This document shows positions 7,798-15,055 of a stretch of DNA of 64,000 bases, piece after piece. Position numbers and translations under genes: made by a program. This stretch comes from Hyphomicrobiales bacterium (GTDB taxonomy: Bacteria > Pseudomonadota > Alphaproteobacteria > Rhizobiales > Rhizobiaceae): contig UBYX01000021.1 in NCBI GenBank assembly GCA_900469955.1, positions 1 to 64,000 of the forward strand. Reading direction: 5' to 3'. The notes below the pieces were generated by a model, which made no database searches, had not been told where the DNA came from, and saw only the letters and a list, made by a program, of their open reading frames with translations. Each line of letters opens with the position of its first letter. The first letter of the stretch is position 1.

Positions 7798-8718
7798 ATG
7801 AAAGCCTATATCGCCAAGAAGCTGCTGGCCTTGCCCCTGATCCTCATCGGGGTCTCGCTTCTGGTCTTTGTTGCCATCCGCGCGCTGCCCGGCGATCCGG
7901 CACGACTGATGGCGGGACCGGAAGCCACGCAGGAAGCCGTGGACAACATGACCCGCCGCCTCGGTCTCGACCGCAGCCTGCCGGAACAATATGCCTCCTT
8001 CGCGTATGGAGCGGTAAGAGGCGATCTCGGGATTTCCATCAAATCCAAGCTGCCGGTCATCGACGAGATCGCGGAGCGCCTGCCGTTTACCCTCGGACTT
8101 GCAATCACCGCGTATCTCCTGGCAGTCGGCATCGGCGTGCCGGCCGGCATGATCGCTGCGATCTATCGGCACGGCTGGCCGGACCAGGTCGTGATGATCC
8201 TCGCCATTGCGGGCGCCTCGATCGCCAATTTCTGGCTGGCTCTGATGGCGATGAACACGTTTTCCGTCCAGCTCGGCTGGTTGCCGCTGCTGGGTGCGTC
8301 TTCATGGAAAAGCTTCATTTTGCCATCGGTCACGCTCGCCGTGCTGCCGACTGCCGTCATTGCCCGCATGACCCGCTCCAGCATGATCGAGGTCATGTCG
8401 CAGGACTATATCCGCACGGCCTACGCCAAGGGGGTCGCTCCCCAGACGATCTACTGGAGCCATGCGCTGCGCAACGCGCTGATCCCGATCATCACCATCG
8501 TCGGCCTCAATTTCGGCAGCCTTGTCGGCGGTGCTGTTGTCACCGAGTCGGTTTTCAATTGGCCTGGGATCGGTCGTTTTCTCGTCGATGCCGTGCGTTA
8601 TCGGGACTATCCCGTCATCCAGGGCGTGACGCTCGTCGCCGTCACCGGCGTGGTGGTCATGAACCTCCTCGCGGAACTTCTGATCGCGGTCCTCAATCCG
8701 AAGATAAGGTTCGACTGA
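7798..8718 (+). CDS. ABC transporter permease, DppB family
   Basis: 306 residues with about six membrane helices; the first is at 10-28. The long loop after helix 1, with PGDPARLMAGPEAT, is typical of DppB/OppB, and the cytoplasmic EAA motif is YAKGVAPQTIYWSHALRNA near 210-228. It forms the inner-membrane channel with the next gene product. Its stop overlaps the next start (TGATG), so the two are translationally coupled. It lies 33 bases after the hairpin behind the binding-protein gene. Confidence 0.92.
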   Translation: MKAYIAKKLLALPLILIGVSLLVFVAIRALPGDPARLMAGPEATQEAVDNMTRRLGLDRSLPEQYASFAYGAVRGDLGISIKSKLPVIDEIAERLPFTLGLAITAYLLAVGIGVPAGMIAAIYRHGWPDQVVMILAIAGASIANFWLALMAMNTFSVQLGWLPLLGASSWKSFILPSVTLAVLPTAVIARMTRSSMIEVMSQDYIRTAYAKGVAPQTIYWSHALRNALIPIITIVGLNFGSLVGGAVVTESVFNWPGIGRFLVDAVRYRDYPVIQGVTLVAVTGVVVMNLLAELLIAVLNPKIRFD

Positions 8719-9584
8719 TGGCGTCGATCGAGACGGACATTCCACCGCGCCGCCCCGCTTTATCGCGCGCCTGGCGTTGGATGGCGGCTCACCGCAGCAT
8801 CGCTCTCGGTGGTTTCCTCGTCGGCCTGATTGTGCTTGCGGCGATCCTTGCGCCTTTGATCGCTGCGGCGGACCCCTATGCGCAGGACCTGCTTGCGACC
8901 ATGGAGCCACCCTCATGGGCTCATCCGTTCGGGACGGATGACAACGGTCGCGACATATTCGCCCGCGTCCTTTACGGCGCGCGCATTTCGCTGCTCGAAG
9001 TGGTGCTCAGCGTCGGCCTGGCGGTGATCGTGGGCGTTCCGCTCGGCATTCTCTCCGGCATGAGCGGTCGCTATGTCGACCAGGCAATCATGTGGGCCAT
9101 GGACATTCTCTTCGCGTTTCCGGGCATCGTGCTTGCGATCCTGATCGTCAGCGTGCTCGGCAGCAGCCTCATCAATCTTCTGATTGCCATTGCCATCTTT
9201 TCGGTACCGGTCTACGCCCGGCTCAGCCGAAACCTCACGCTTGGTCTGAAGAGCATGGACTATGTCGAAGCTGCGATCTCGCTCGGGATTTCGCGCCGCC
9301 GCATCATGACCCATTACATTTTGCGCAATGCGATCGGGCCGATCATCGTGCAGTCGACGCTGACCGCCGGAACCGTCATCTTATCGGCCGCAAGCCTCTC
9401 CTTCCTTGGCCTCGGCGCACAGCCGCCGCTGCCCGAATGGGGTGCGATGATGAGCGACGGTCGCAACTATCTCGGCCTGAATATCTATATGTCGCTGTTT
9501 CCGGGGCTGGCGATCATGATCACCGTGCTCGGCTTCAACATTCTCGGCGACGGGTTGCGCGACCTCCTGGATCCCCGCAAATGA
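8718..9584 (+). CDS. ABC transporter permease, DppC family
   Basis: 288 residues from the ATG at 8718, which overlaps the previous stop; the much longer open frame upstream is out-of-frame noise from dppB. An N-terminal cytoplasmic tail and helix (about 28-48) precede the DppC/OppC block HPFGTDDNGRDIFARVLYGAR near 71-91. The EAA loop is DYVEAAISLGISRRRIMTHY, and the C-terminus GDGLRDLLDPR is characteristic. It pairs with the DppB-type protein. The stop overlaps the following kinase start by ATGA. Confidence 0.92.
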   Translation: MASIETDIPPRRPALSRAWRWMAAHRSIALGGFLVGLIVLAAILAPLIAAADPYAQDLLATMEPPSWAHPFGTDDNGRDIFARVLYGARISLLEVVLSVGLAVIVGVPLGILSGMSGRYVDQAIMWAMDILFAFPGIVLAILIVSVLGSSLINLLIAIAIFSVPVYARLSRNLTLGLKSMDYVEAAISLGISRRRIMTHYILRNAIGPIIVQSTLTAGTVILSAASLSFLGLGAQPPLPEWGAMMSDGRNYLGLNIYMSLFPGLAIMITVLGFNILGDGLRDLLDPRK

Positions 9585-10555
9585 GCACGATTTCGGTAGG
9601 ATCGGAGTGGAAAGGTCACAGAGGGCCGGGAAAGCCGGTCTTCTGCGTCGATGTCGGCGGTTCGTTCATGAAGTTCGCCGTGTCGCCGGCACCGGGTGCG
9701 CTCGTGCCGCTCGATAAGGTGGCGACGCCCGCTGCAAGCTGGGATGATCTGGCTGCTTCGCTGTCGGCACTGATAGAGCGTCACCAGGGCGCAGGTGATC
9801 CGGCGTCGCCTCTGGCAATGTCGATCGCCGGCCTCGTCGACCCCCGCGACGGCAGAACCACATCGGCCAATATCCCCTGCATAACCGGAAGGCCGCTCGT
9901 GGACGAACTGTCGGCTCTGCTTGGCCGCTGGGTGCTGGCTGCAAACGACGCGGACTGTCTGACGCTGGCGGAAGCGAATGAGGGGGCAGGGCGGGGCCAT
10001 TCGGTCGTCTTCTGCGCCATCATGGGCACTGGGATCGGCGGCGGGCTGGCGATCGACGGGCGACTGGTGCGGGGTGCGGGCGGCGTGACCGGCGAATGGG
10101 GGCATGGGCCTATCCTCAACACGACCGTCGCGCTGAGCGGCGAGATGCTGCACGTCCCGCGTTTTTCCTGCGGCTGCGGCCAATCCGGCTGCGTCGACAC
10201 GATCGGCGGTGCTCGCGGGATCGAGCGGCTGCACGATTTCCTGCATGGCTGCGAGGAGACCAGCCACCACATCCTCGAAGGCTGGCAGGCAGGCGAGGCG
10301 CGGGCTGTCAAAACGGTCGCGGTCTATCTCGAACTCATCGCCGACCCGCTCGCGCTCGCCGTCAACGTCACGGGTGCTTCGATCGTACCGGTCGGTGGCG
10401 GGCTCGCTTCCGTCACTCCCCTTATCGACGCGCTGGATCTGGCTGTGCGCAAGCGCATCCTCAATCGCTTCCGTCACCCCCTGGTGACGCCGGCGCTTCG
10501 GCAGGATGACGGCGGTCTGGTAGGGGCCGCCGTGCTCGGCCATCAAGGAGGTTGA
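9581..10555 (+). CDS. ROK family sugar kinase (N-acetylglucosamine/N-acetylmannosamine kinase-like)
   Basis: 324 residues. The start at 9581 was chosen because it overlaps the DppC stop (ATGA). There is no helix-turn-helix, so this is an enzyme and not a repressor. Visible are the phosphate-1 motif DVGGSFMKF (24-32), the ATP/sugar region NDADC, the GTGIGGGLAIDG loop, GEWGH with the zinc-ligand His, and CGCGQSGC, the ROK zinc cluster. It would phosphorylate a free amino sugar or hexose released from the imported substrate. Together with the ROK repressor across the promoter, it suggests an amino-sugar-containing substrate. The precise sugar is not determinable. Confidence 0.85.
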   Translation: MSTISVGSEWKGHRGPGKPVFCVDVGGSFMKFAVSPAPGALVPLDKVATPAASWDDLAASLSALIERHQGAGDPASPLAMSIAGLVDPRDGRTTSANIPCITGRPLVDELSALLGRWVLAANDADCLTLAEANEGAGRGHSVVFCAIMGTGIGGGLAIDGRLVRGAGGVTGEWGHGPILNTTVALSGEMLHVPRFSCGCGQSGCVDTIGGARGIERLHDFLHGCEETSHHILEGWQAGEARAVKTVAVYLELIADPLALAVNVTGASIVPVGGGLASVTPLIDALDLAVRKRILNRFRHPLVTPALRQDDGGLVGAAVLGHQGG

Positions 10556-10556
10556 T

Positions 10557-11282
10557 GTGGGCATTCTCCTCGAGGTCTGCGTCGACAGCCCGCAAGGCCT
10601 CGCCGCCGCGATTGCCGGAGGCGCGGACCGGATCGAACTTTGCTCGGCGCTCGACGTCGGCGGACTGACCCCTTCGCCGGGCCTCCTGGCGCTCGCGGCA
10701 AGAGCACCGGTTCCGGTTTACGCGATGATCAGGCCTCGCGCCGGAGACTTCGTCTTCGGCACCGATGACGAAACCGCAATGCTGGCCGATATCGATACGG
10801 TGCGCGCCGCCGGTCTGTCGGGCGTCGTGGTCGGAGCGAGTCGTCGCGACAATACGCTCGACCTGTCTCTCCTAACCCGGCTGACGAACCGCGCCGCCGG
10901 CCTTGGCATTACCCTGCATCGGGCTTTCGACCTGGTTCCGGATGTCTTTGAGGCGCTAGAGCAGGCCGCCGACCTGGGCGTAGAACGTGTTCTGACCTCG
11001 GGTCTCGAAATCAGCGCCCCGGATGGTGTCGATCTGCTTGGCAGGCTCGTGGAGCGGGCGAGGGGACGTCTGTCGATCATGCCGGGTAGTGGCGTCAACC
11101 TTGCGAATGTCGAACGGATCGTGCGGGAAACCGGTGCGCGCGAGATCCATAGCTCCTGCCGCCGTCCACTGGAAAGCACGGACCGTAGAGCCGTCGCTTA
11201 CGGTTTCCAGCCTCTCGTCTCCAATGTCACGGACAGCGGGATCGTGCGCAGCATGCGCACCCTGCTGGATGGGATTGGTTGA
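10557..11282 (+). CDS. cutC: CutC family protein (copper homeostasis protein CutC)
   Basis: 241 residues, a TIM-barrel protein. GTG start, set by the AAGGAGG ribosome site just before it; the overlapping ATG at 10555 is in another frame. Family motifs are LEVCVDSPQGLAAAIAGGADRIELC at the start (the LEVC and GADRIELC blocks), GGLTPSPG, MIRPRAGDF, THRAFD-like LHRAFDLV, GVERVLTSG, and MPGSGVN. Despite the name, a role in copper handling is poorly supported for the family. Its place as last gene of a peptide/amino-sugar import operon argues for a metabolic role on the imported compound. Confidence 0.9.
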   Translation: MGILLEVCVDSPQGLAAAIAGGADRIELCSALDVGGLTPSPGLLALAARAPVPVYAMIRPRAGDFVFGTDDETAMLADIDTVRAAGLSGVVVGASRRDNTLDLSLLTRLTNRAAGLGITLHRAFDLVPDVFEALEQAADLGVERVLTSGLEISAPDGVDLLGRLVERARGRLSIMPGSGVNLANVERIVRETGAREIHSSCRRPLESTDRRAVAYGFQPLVSNVTDSGIVRSMRTLLDGIG

Positions 11283-11288
11283 CTCGGC

Positions 11289-11320
11289 GGCAGGCCGTCC
11301 CGACGGGAGGACGACCTGCC
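11289..11320 (+). terminator. Hairpin after cutC, possible terminator
   Basis: 12-bp stem GGCAGGCCGTCC / GGACGACCTGCC with one mismatch and an 8-base loop, directly after the cutC stop codon. No T-run follows, so termination is uncertain. The next gene converges from the right. Confidence 0.4.
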
Positions 11321-11411
11321 ATGAGCAGTCTGGGAGGAGTACCGGATACTGCTAAGATGCTTTTTCTTGGCCGACAGGGACGGGCGTTGCCCTGGACATT
11401 GCCACTTCAGT

Positions 11412-12062
11412 TTATGCGCAGAGGCTGCGGAGGGCGTCGGGTTTTTTGAACTCCACGCAACGCGTGCTTCTCAGCCTGATGAACCCGCCTGACCGAAGCT
11501 TTGCGAACACGCGCGACACCGTTTCGATCGTCAGACCGAGATGGTCGGCGATATCGAGCCGGCTCATCGGCAGGTCGAACTGGTCGAGGCCTCCCTGGCG
11601 GTCGGCCATGTCAACCAGGAAACTGGCGATCCGTTCGACCGCGGTCTGCCGGCCGATCATCATGATATGCTCCTGGGCGCGTAGCACGCCGCGCAATGCC
11701 AGCGTCAGAAGTTCCGGCGAAGCTTCGTCGTTTGCTGGGCGGCTCATGGCGCGCAGCCCCGTCGGCGTAATCGCTTCCGCGAAGAAACTGTGGGTCCGGT
11801 CGGCTTCATAGCCGAATGTTTCTCCGGTCAGGTGGAAAGCTATGATCTGCCGTCTTCCATCCGACCGCAGCCGATGCACGCGCACCGCGCCGAATTCGAC
11901 CTGATAGAATGTGCCGGCCCTGTCGCCGGGGGCATAGATTTCGGCGCCTGCGGCAAAGGCGACAACAGGAGATGGCCTGCAGAAGGTGGCAGTCTTGGGA
12001 GAACTCGCCCTCGTCCGGCTCGACGTATGTTGTCTTTGATCGTGGACGGCGGCGGTCTGCAT
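11412..12062 (-). CDS. fixK: Crp/Fnr family regulator, FixK-like
   Basis: 216 residues: cNMP-type beta-barrel sensor (about 35-120), long dimer helix, and C-terminal winged helix with SRLDIADHLGLTIETVSRVF (about 171-190). The Glu-x-x-Ser-Arg of the recognition helix is the set that reads TTGAT-N4-ATCAA boxes. The N-terminal cysteine cluster that makes FNR and FnrN oxygen-sensitive is absent, which places it with FixK, whose level is set by FixLJ. It lies downstream of fixL-fixJ and the small receiver gene on the same strand, with its own 115-base upstream gap holding a FixJ-type site. Targets would be cbb3 oxidase and microaerobic genes outside the window. Confidence 0.82.
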   Translation of the reverse strand: MQTAAVHDQRQHTSSRTRASSPKTATFCRPSPVVAFAAGAEIYAPGDRAGTFYQVEFGAVRVHRLRSDGRRQIIAFHLTGETFGYEADRTHSFFAEAITPTGLRAMSRPANDEASPELLTLALRGVLRAQEHIMMIGRQTAVERIASFLVDMADRQGGLDQFDLPMSRLDIADHLGLTIETVSRVFAKLRSGGFIRLRSTRCVEFKKPDALRSLCA

Positions 12063-12140
12063 CCGGCATTCTCCCGTGCTGTGGCTTCAGGATGCCTCAA
12101 GACGCGACAGTGAAAAATTCGGTTCTATCACTAGGTATAT

Positions 12141-12148
12141 GTACGTAG
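12141..12148. promoter_or_regulatory. FixJ-type binding site GTACGTAG upstream of fixK
   Basis: Exact match to the FixJ consensus GTAMGTAG reported for Sinorhizobium. It lies 79 bases from the fixK start codon inside the 115-base gap, a plausible activator position. It is only eight bases, so position and context carry most of the weight. Confidence 0.5.
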
Positions 12149-12177
12149 CCGCGGCCAGGCAAAATGGATTGGGGAGT

Positions 12178-12537
12178 TCAGTCTGCCGCCTCGAGGCTTC
12201 TTACGAGCCGCAGCAGATCGGCCCCGTCGAACGGTTTCGCGAGAATGAAACCGTTATCGTTTACGGGAGGACCTACGCCGTCGGTGAGGAGGATGACGGT
12301 CTGGCCCAGGTCGCGCAGATACCGCCTTGCGTCCTCGCGGGTGCGCAATACGTTGTCATCGATGATCATGCAGAGGGCCGGAGTGGCCGGAATATGCCCC
12401 TTGCGCCACGCGTCGAGGGCTTCGACCCGATATCCCTCCACCTCGAGCGCAAACGTCAGTGATTGCCGGAGACCGAGGTCCGGTTCGATGATGACGATGT
12501 TTCTCAATTGTGGGTGCACAAAACTATCCGCAAACAT
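12178..12537 (-). CDS. Stand-alone receiver-domain protein, FixT-like candidate
   Basis: 119 residues, one CheY-like receiver fold and no output domain. Acidic positions are altered (IIEPD in place of the usual DD pair). The phospho-acceptor region IIDDN, the switch Thr in ILLTD and the Lys in LAKPF are kept. It sits between fixJ and fixK, on the same strand. FixT, a small single-domain receiver-like protein made under FixK control, inhibits FixL autophosphorylation in Sinorhizobium and Caulobacter. Size, family and neighbourhood fit FixT, and a FixK-type box lies 56 bases upstream. The set of cysteines that holds the iron-sulfur cluster in Caulobacter FixT is not present (only one Cys), so the assignment is tentative. 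Confidence 0.6.
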   Translation of the reverse strand: MFADSFVHPQLRNIVIIEPDLGLRQSLTFALEVEGYRVEALDAWRKGHIPATPALCMIIDDNVLRTREDARRYLRDLGQTVILLTDGVGPPVNDNGFILAKPFDGADLLRLVRSLEAAD

Positions 12538-12592
12538 GGACGGCAGACTACCTCCGACATCCGGTTCTTAGCGCCTTCAGGACCGGTACGCT

Positions 12593-12606
12593 TTGCGTTG
12601 GATCAA
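12593..12606. promoter_or_regulatory. FixK/Fnr-type box TTGCG-N4-ATCAA upstream of the FixT-like gene
   Basis: One perfect half-site (ATCAA) and one degenerate half-site (TTGCG for TTGAT), spaced by four bases as in anaeroboxes. It is 56 bases from the start of the receiver gene, which would put it near -40 of a transcript. It suggests FixK feedback on the FixT-like gene. Confidence 0.4.
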
Positions 12607-12616
12607 GAAATGGGAA

Positions 12617-13249
12617 TTAATTGTCCCGGCCACCGAGGTGCGGGCCGGCGGCGATGGCCATGCGGACGAGCTGAGGCAGGCTCCTCGCCTTCATCTTTGC
12701 CATGACGTTTGCCCGATGCACCTCGACCGTTCGGGGACTGATGTCGAGATCATAGGCGATCGACTTGTTCGGCTGACCGGCGACCACTGCCGCCAATACC
12801 TGTCGCTCCCGATCACTCAGGCTCTTTAGGCGACTCCTGACTTCGCTCAGGTCATCGAGATCAGCGGGTTTTTCCCGAAGCTGCCCTGCGGCGCGCTCTA
12901 TCGCGTCGATGATGACCGTATCCTCGAAGGGTTTTTCGATGAAATCGACGGCGCCGGCCTTCATCGCTTCTACCGCCAGCGGGACATCGCCATGGCCGGT
13001 GATCACGATGGCAGGGACATTGGTAGGTCCTGCCAGGAGTTCACGGATCAGCTCGACGCCGGTCATGTCCGGCATCCGCAGATCCGTTATCAATACGCCG
13101 TTGCGGATGCTGGGGGCGAACTGCAGGAAGGAAGAAGCCGATTCATGGATTCGTACGGCAAACCCATTCATCGTCAGCATAAATGCGAGTGATTTCCTGA
13201 CCGGCTCTTCGTCATCCACGATATGAACCGTATAGTCATCTGTCTGCAT
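12617..13249 (-). CDS. fixJ: Two-component response regulator FixJ
   Basis: 210 residues: receiver domain (8-120) with the acidic pair VDDEE, phospho-acceptor Asp56 in [11 protein letters not shown], switch Thr in IVITGHGD and Lys in EKPFED. A linker precedes the LuxR/FixJ helix-turn-helix ([24 protein letters not shown] and [16 protein letters not shown]). When phosphorylated by FixL it would dimerise and activate fixK. Its start lies inside the 3' end of fixL (14-base overlap), so the pair is one translationally coupled unit. Confidence 0.93.
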   Translation of the reverse strand: MQTDDYTVHIVDDEEPVRKSLAFMLTMNGFAVRIHESASSFLQFAPSIRNGVLITDLRMPDMTGVELIRELLAGPTNVPAIVITGHGDVPLAVEAMKAGAVDFIEKPFEDTVIIDAIERAAGQLREKPADLDDLSEVRSRLKSLSDRERQVLAAVVAGQPNKSIAYDLDISPRTVEVHRANVMAKMKARSLPQLVRMAIAAGPHLGGRDN

Positions 13250-14801
13250 TCTCGCTCTCCCCCTTGTGGATCGGAAGCGTGAAGCGGAATGTCGCTCCTC
13301 CTGCGGGATTACGCGATACGATCATCTCGCCGTCATGGGCTTCCACAATACGTTTTGAAATCGACAGGCCTATCCCCATCCCGCCGGGTTTGGTGGTGAC
13401 GAAAGGCCTGAAAAGCTGTTCGGCAATTTCCTCCGGAATACCCGGTCCAGTGTCCCGGACGGTAATCATCATGAGGTTGTTGTTTTCAGGCTCGGTGCGG
13501 ATGACCAATTCGCGCCGTTCGCACTCGCTCATCGCTTCGATTGCGTTGCGCATCAGGTTCGTCAGCACCTGCTGGATCTGGATGCGGTCGGCCATCACTA
13601 TTTCAGGACCAGGCGCGAATTCGAACACGACTCTCACGCCCTTCTCGCGTGAACCGACCAATGCCAGTGCCCCGGCCTCTTCGACCAGCCGGCGAATGTT
13701 CTCGGGCGCCTTTTCCGTCTCTCCTTTGGTGACGAATTCCCTCAGATGCTTGATGATCTGGCCGGCCCGCAGCGATTGCTTTGCCGTTTCTTCCAGTGCT
13801 TCGCGCATCCTCACGGCGATCGGTTCATCGACGTCGCGCAGCAGGCGCGCGCAGCCATGGACGTAGTTGGAGATCGCCGACAGCGGCTGGTTCAGCTCGT
13901 GGGCGAGCGTCGAAGCCATCTCGCCCATTTCGTTGAGGCGGGCGAGCCGAGCCAGTTCTCCCTGAACTTCCTGAAGCCGGGCGGCATATTCCTCCCGCTC
14001 TGTCAGATCGCGCACGAAACCGGTGAAAAAGATTTCGCCGTCGGACTGGGTTTCACCGACGGCGAGCTTCATGGGGAATGTGGAGCCGTCCTTGCGCCGC
14101 CCGACGACGACCCGATCGATGCCGATGATCCGTCTTTCGCCGGTCGCCAGATATCGCGCGAGATACCCGTCATGCTCGCGATGATAGGGTTCGGGCATGA
14201 GGACGCGAAGGTTTTGCCCGATTGCCTCGTCTTCGGTGTAGCCGAACTGTCGGACAGCGGCTGCGTTGAAGGATACGATGGTCCCATCTTTGGTGCTCAC
14301 AATGCTCGCGTCGAGGACAGTATCAAGCACGGAGCGCAGATGCGCTTCGCGCGAAGCCGCCCTGGCCTGGGCCTTCTCGATCGTCTTGCGCGCGGAATGA
14401 AGGATCTCGCCGACAAGCGCAATCGCTATGCCCACGCCGCCGACAACGGCCATTTCCGAAAGGGTCGGCCCGCGCGGGGTAAATTCCTTGATGACATAGA
14501 CAGCCAGGACCGAGAGGCTGACCGAGAAGACCGATGCCGGTATGCCGCCGATGATTGCGGCAATCAGGATAGGTGGAATGAAGAAGGTAAAGGTCGCCCG
14601 ATCATCGAGCAGGCCGTGTAGAGCTAGGCGCAAGAGGAAGGCGGCCAGCACACAGGCGACCACGATGAAATAGATTTCAGCGGTGGAAAACCGGCGACTT
14701 AGAAAAGACTGGATAAGGCCGTCCTTCCTGTCCGCGACCATTTGCATGTCAACGACTGCCTGTCGTCGGTCGTTCACAGAAAGCCTCTCCCGTTCGTTCA
14801 T
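13236..14801 (-). CDS. fixL: Oxygen-sensing heme histidine kinase FixL
   Basis: 521 residues, inner membrane. Hydrophobic N-terminal part (about 42-135) with four predicted helices, then a PAS domain (about 150-270) carrying the heme signature [10 protein letters not shown]: His210 aligns with the heme ligand of other FixL proteins, and Arg230 (GIDRVV) with the oxygen-stabilising Arg220 of Bradyrhizobium FixL. HisKA follows with [14 protein letters not shown] (His301), then an HATPase_c domain with [17 protein letters not shown] and GIGLSIS. This membrane-anchored form resembles the S. meliloti type. It would autophosphorylate at low oxygen and pass phosphate to FixJ. It is divergent from the cyclic-di-GMP gene. 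Confidence 0.94.
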   Translation of the reverse strand: MNERERLSVNDRRQAVVDMQMVADRKDGLIQSFLSRRFSTAEIYFIVVACVLAAFLLRLALHGLLDDRATFTFFIPPILIAAIIGGIPASVFSVSLSVLAVYVIKEFTPRGPTLSEMAVVGGVGIAIALVGEILHSARKTIEKAQARAASREAHLRSVLDTVLDASIVSTKDGTIVSFNAAAVRQFGYTEDEAIGQNLRVLMPEPYHREHDGYLARYLATGERRIIGIDRVVVGRRKDGSTFPMKLAVGETQSDGEIFFTGFVRDLTEREEYAARLQEVQGELARLARLNEMGEMASTLAHELNQPLSAISNYVHGCARLLRDVDEPIAVRMREALEETAKQSLRAGQIIKHLREFVTKGETEKAPENIRRLVEEAGALALVGSREKGVRVVFEFAPGPEIVMADRIQIQQVLTNLMRNAIEAMSECERRELVIRTEPENNNLMMITVRDTGPGIPEEIAEQLFRPFVTTKPGGMGIGLSISKRIVEAHDGEMIVSRNPAGGATFRFTLPIHKGESENADR

Positions 14802-15055
14802 GCAAAACCTGACAGGTTATCGAGAACAAATATTAGCACGCCGAAGGGCATCACGTCCAACCGCGGAAGCGACGGCAAAGCCGTGATACATATGCTTTTG
14901 TCCGCCATCCTCTACGTCGGCAAACGGTTGGGGAGGGGAAACTAGAGAAATCTGAATCATCTTCGGAAATGCCGTACATTCTAGATGCGTTGTTATCGCT
15001 TTTCTAATTCATGAATGGCTATGTTGCGGCTTCACAGCCCATTTGCGGAGTAGAG

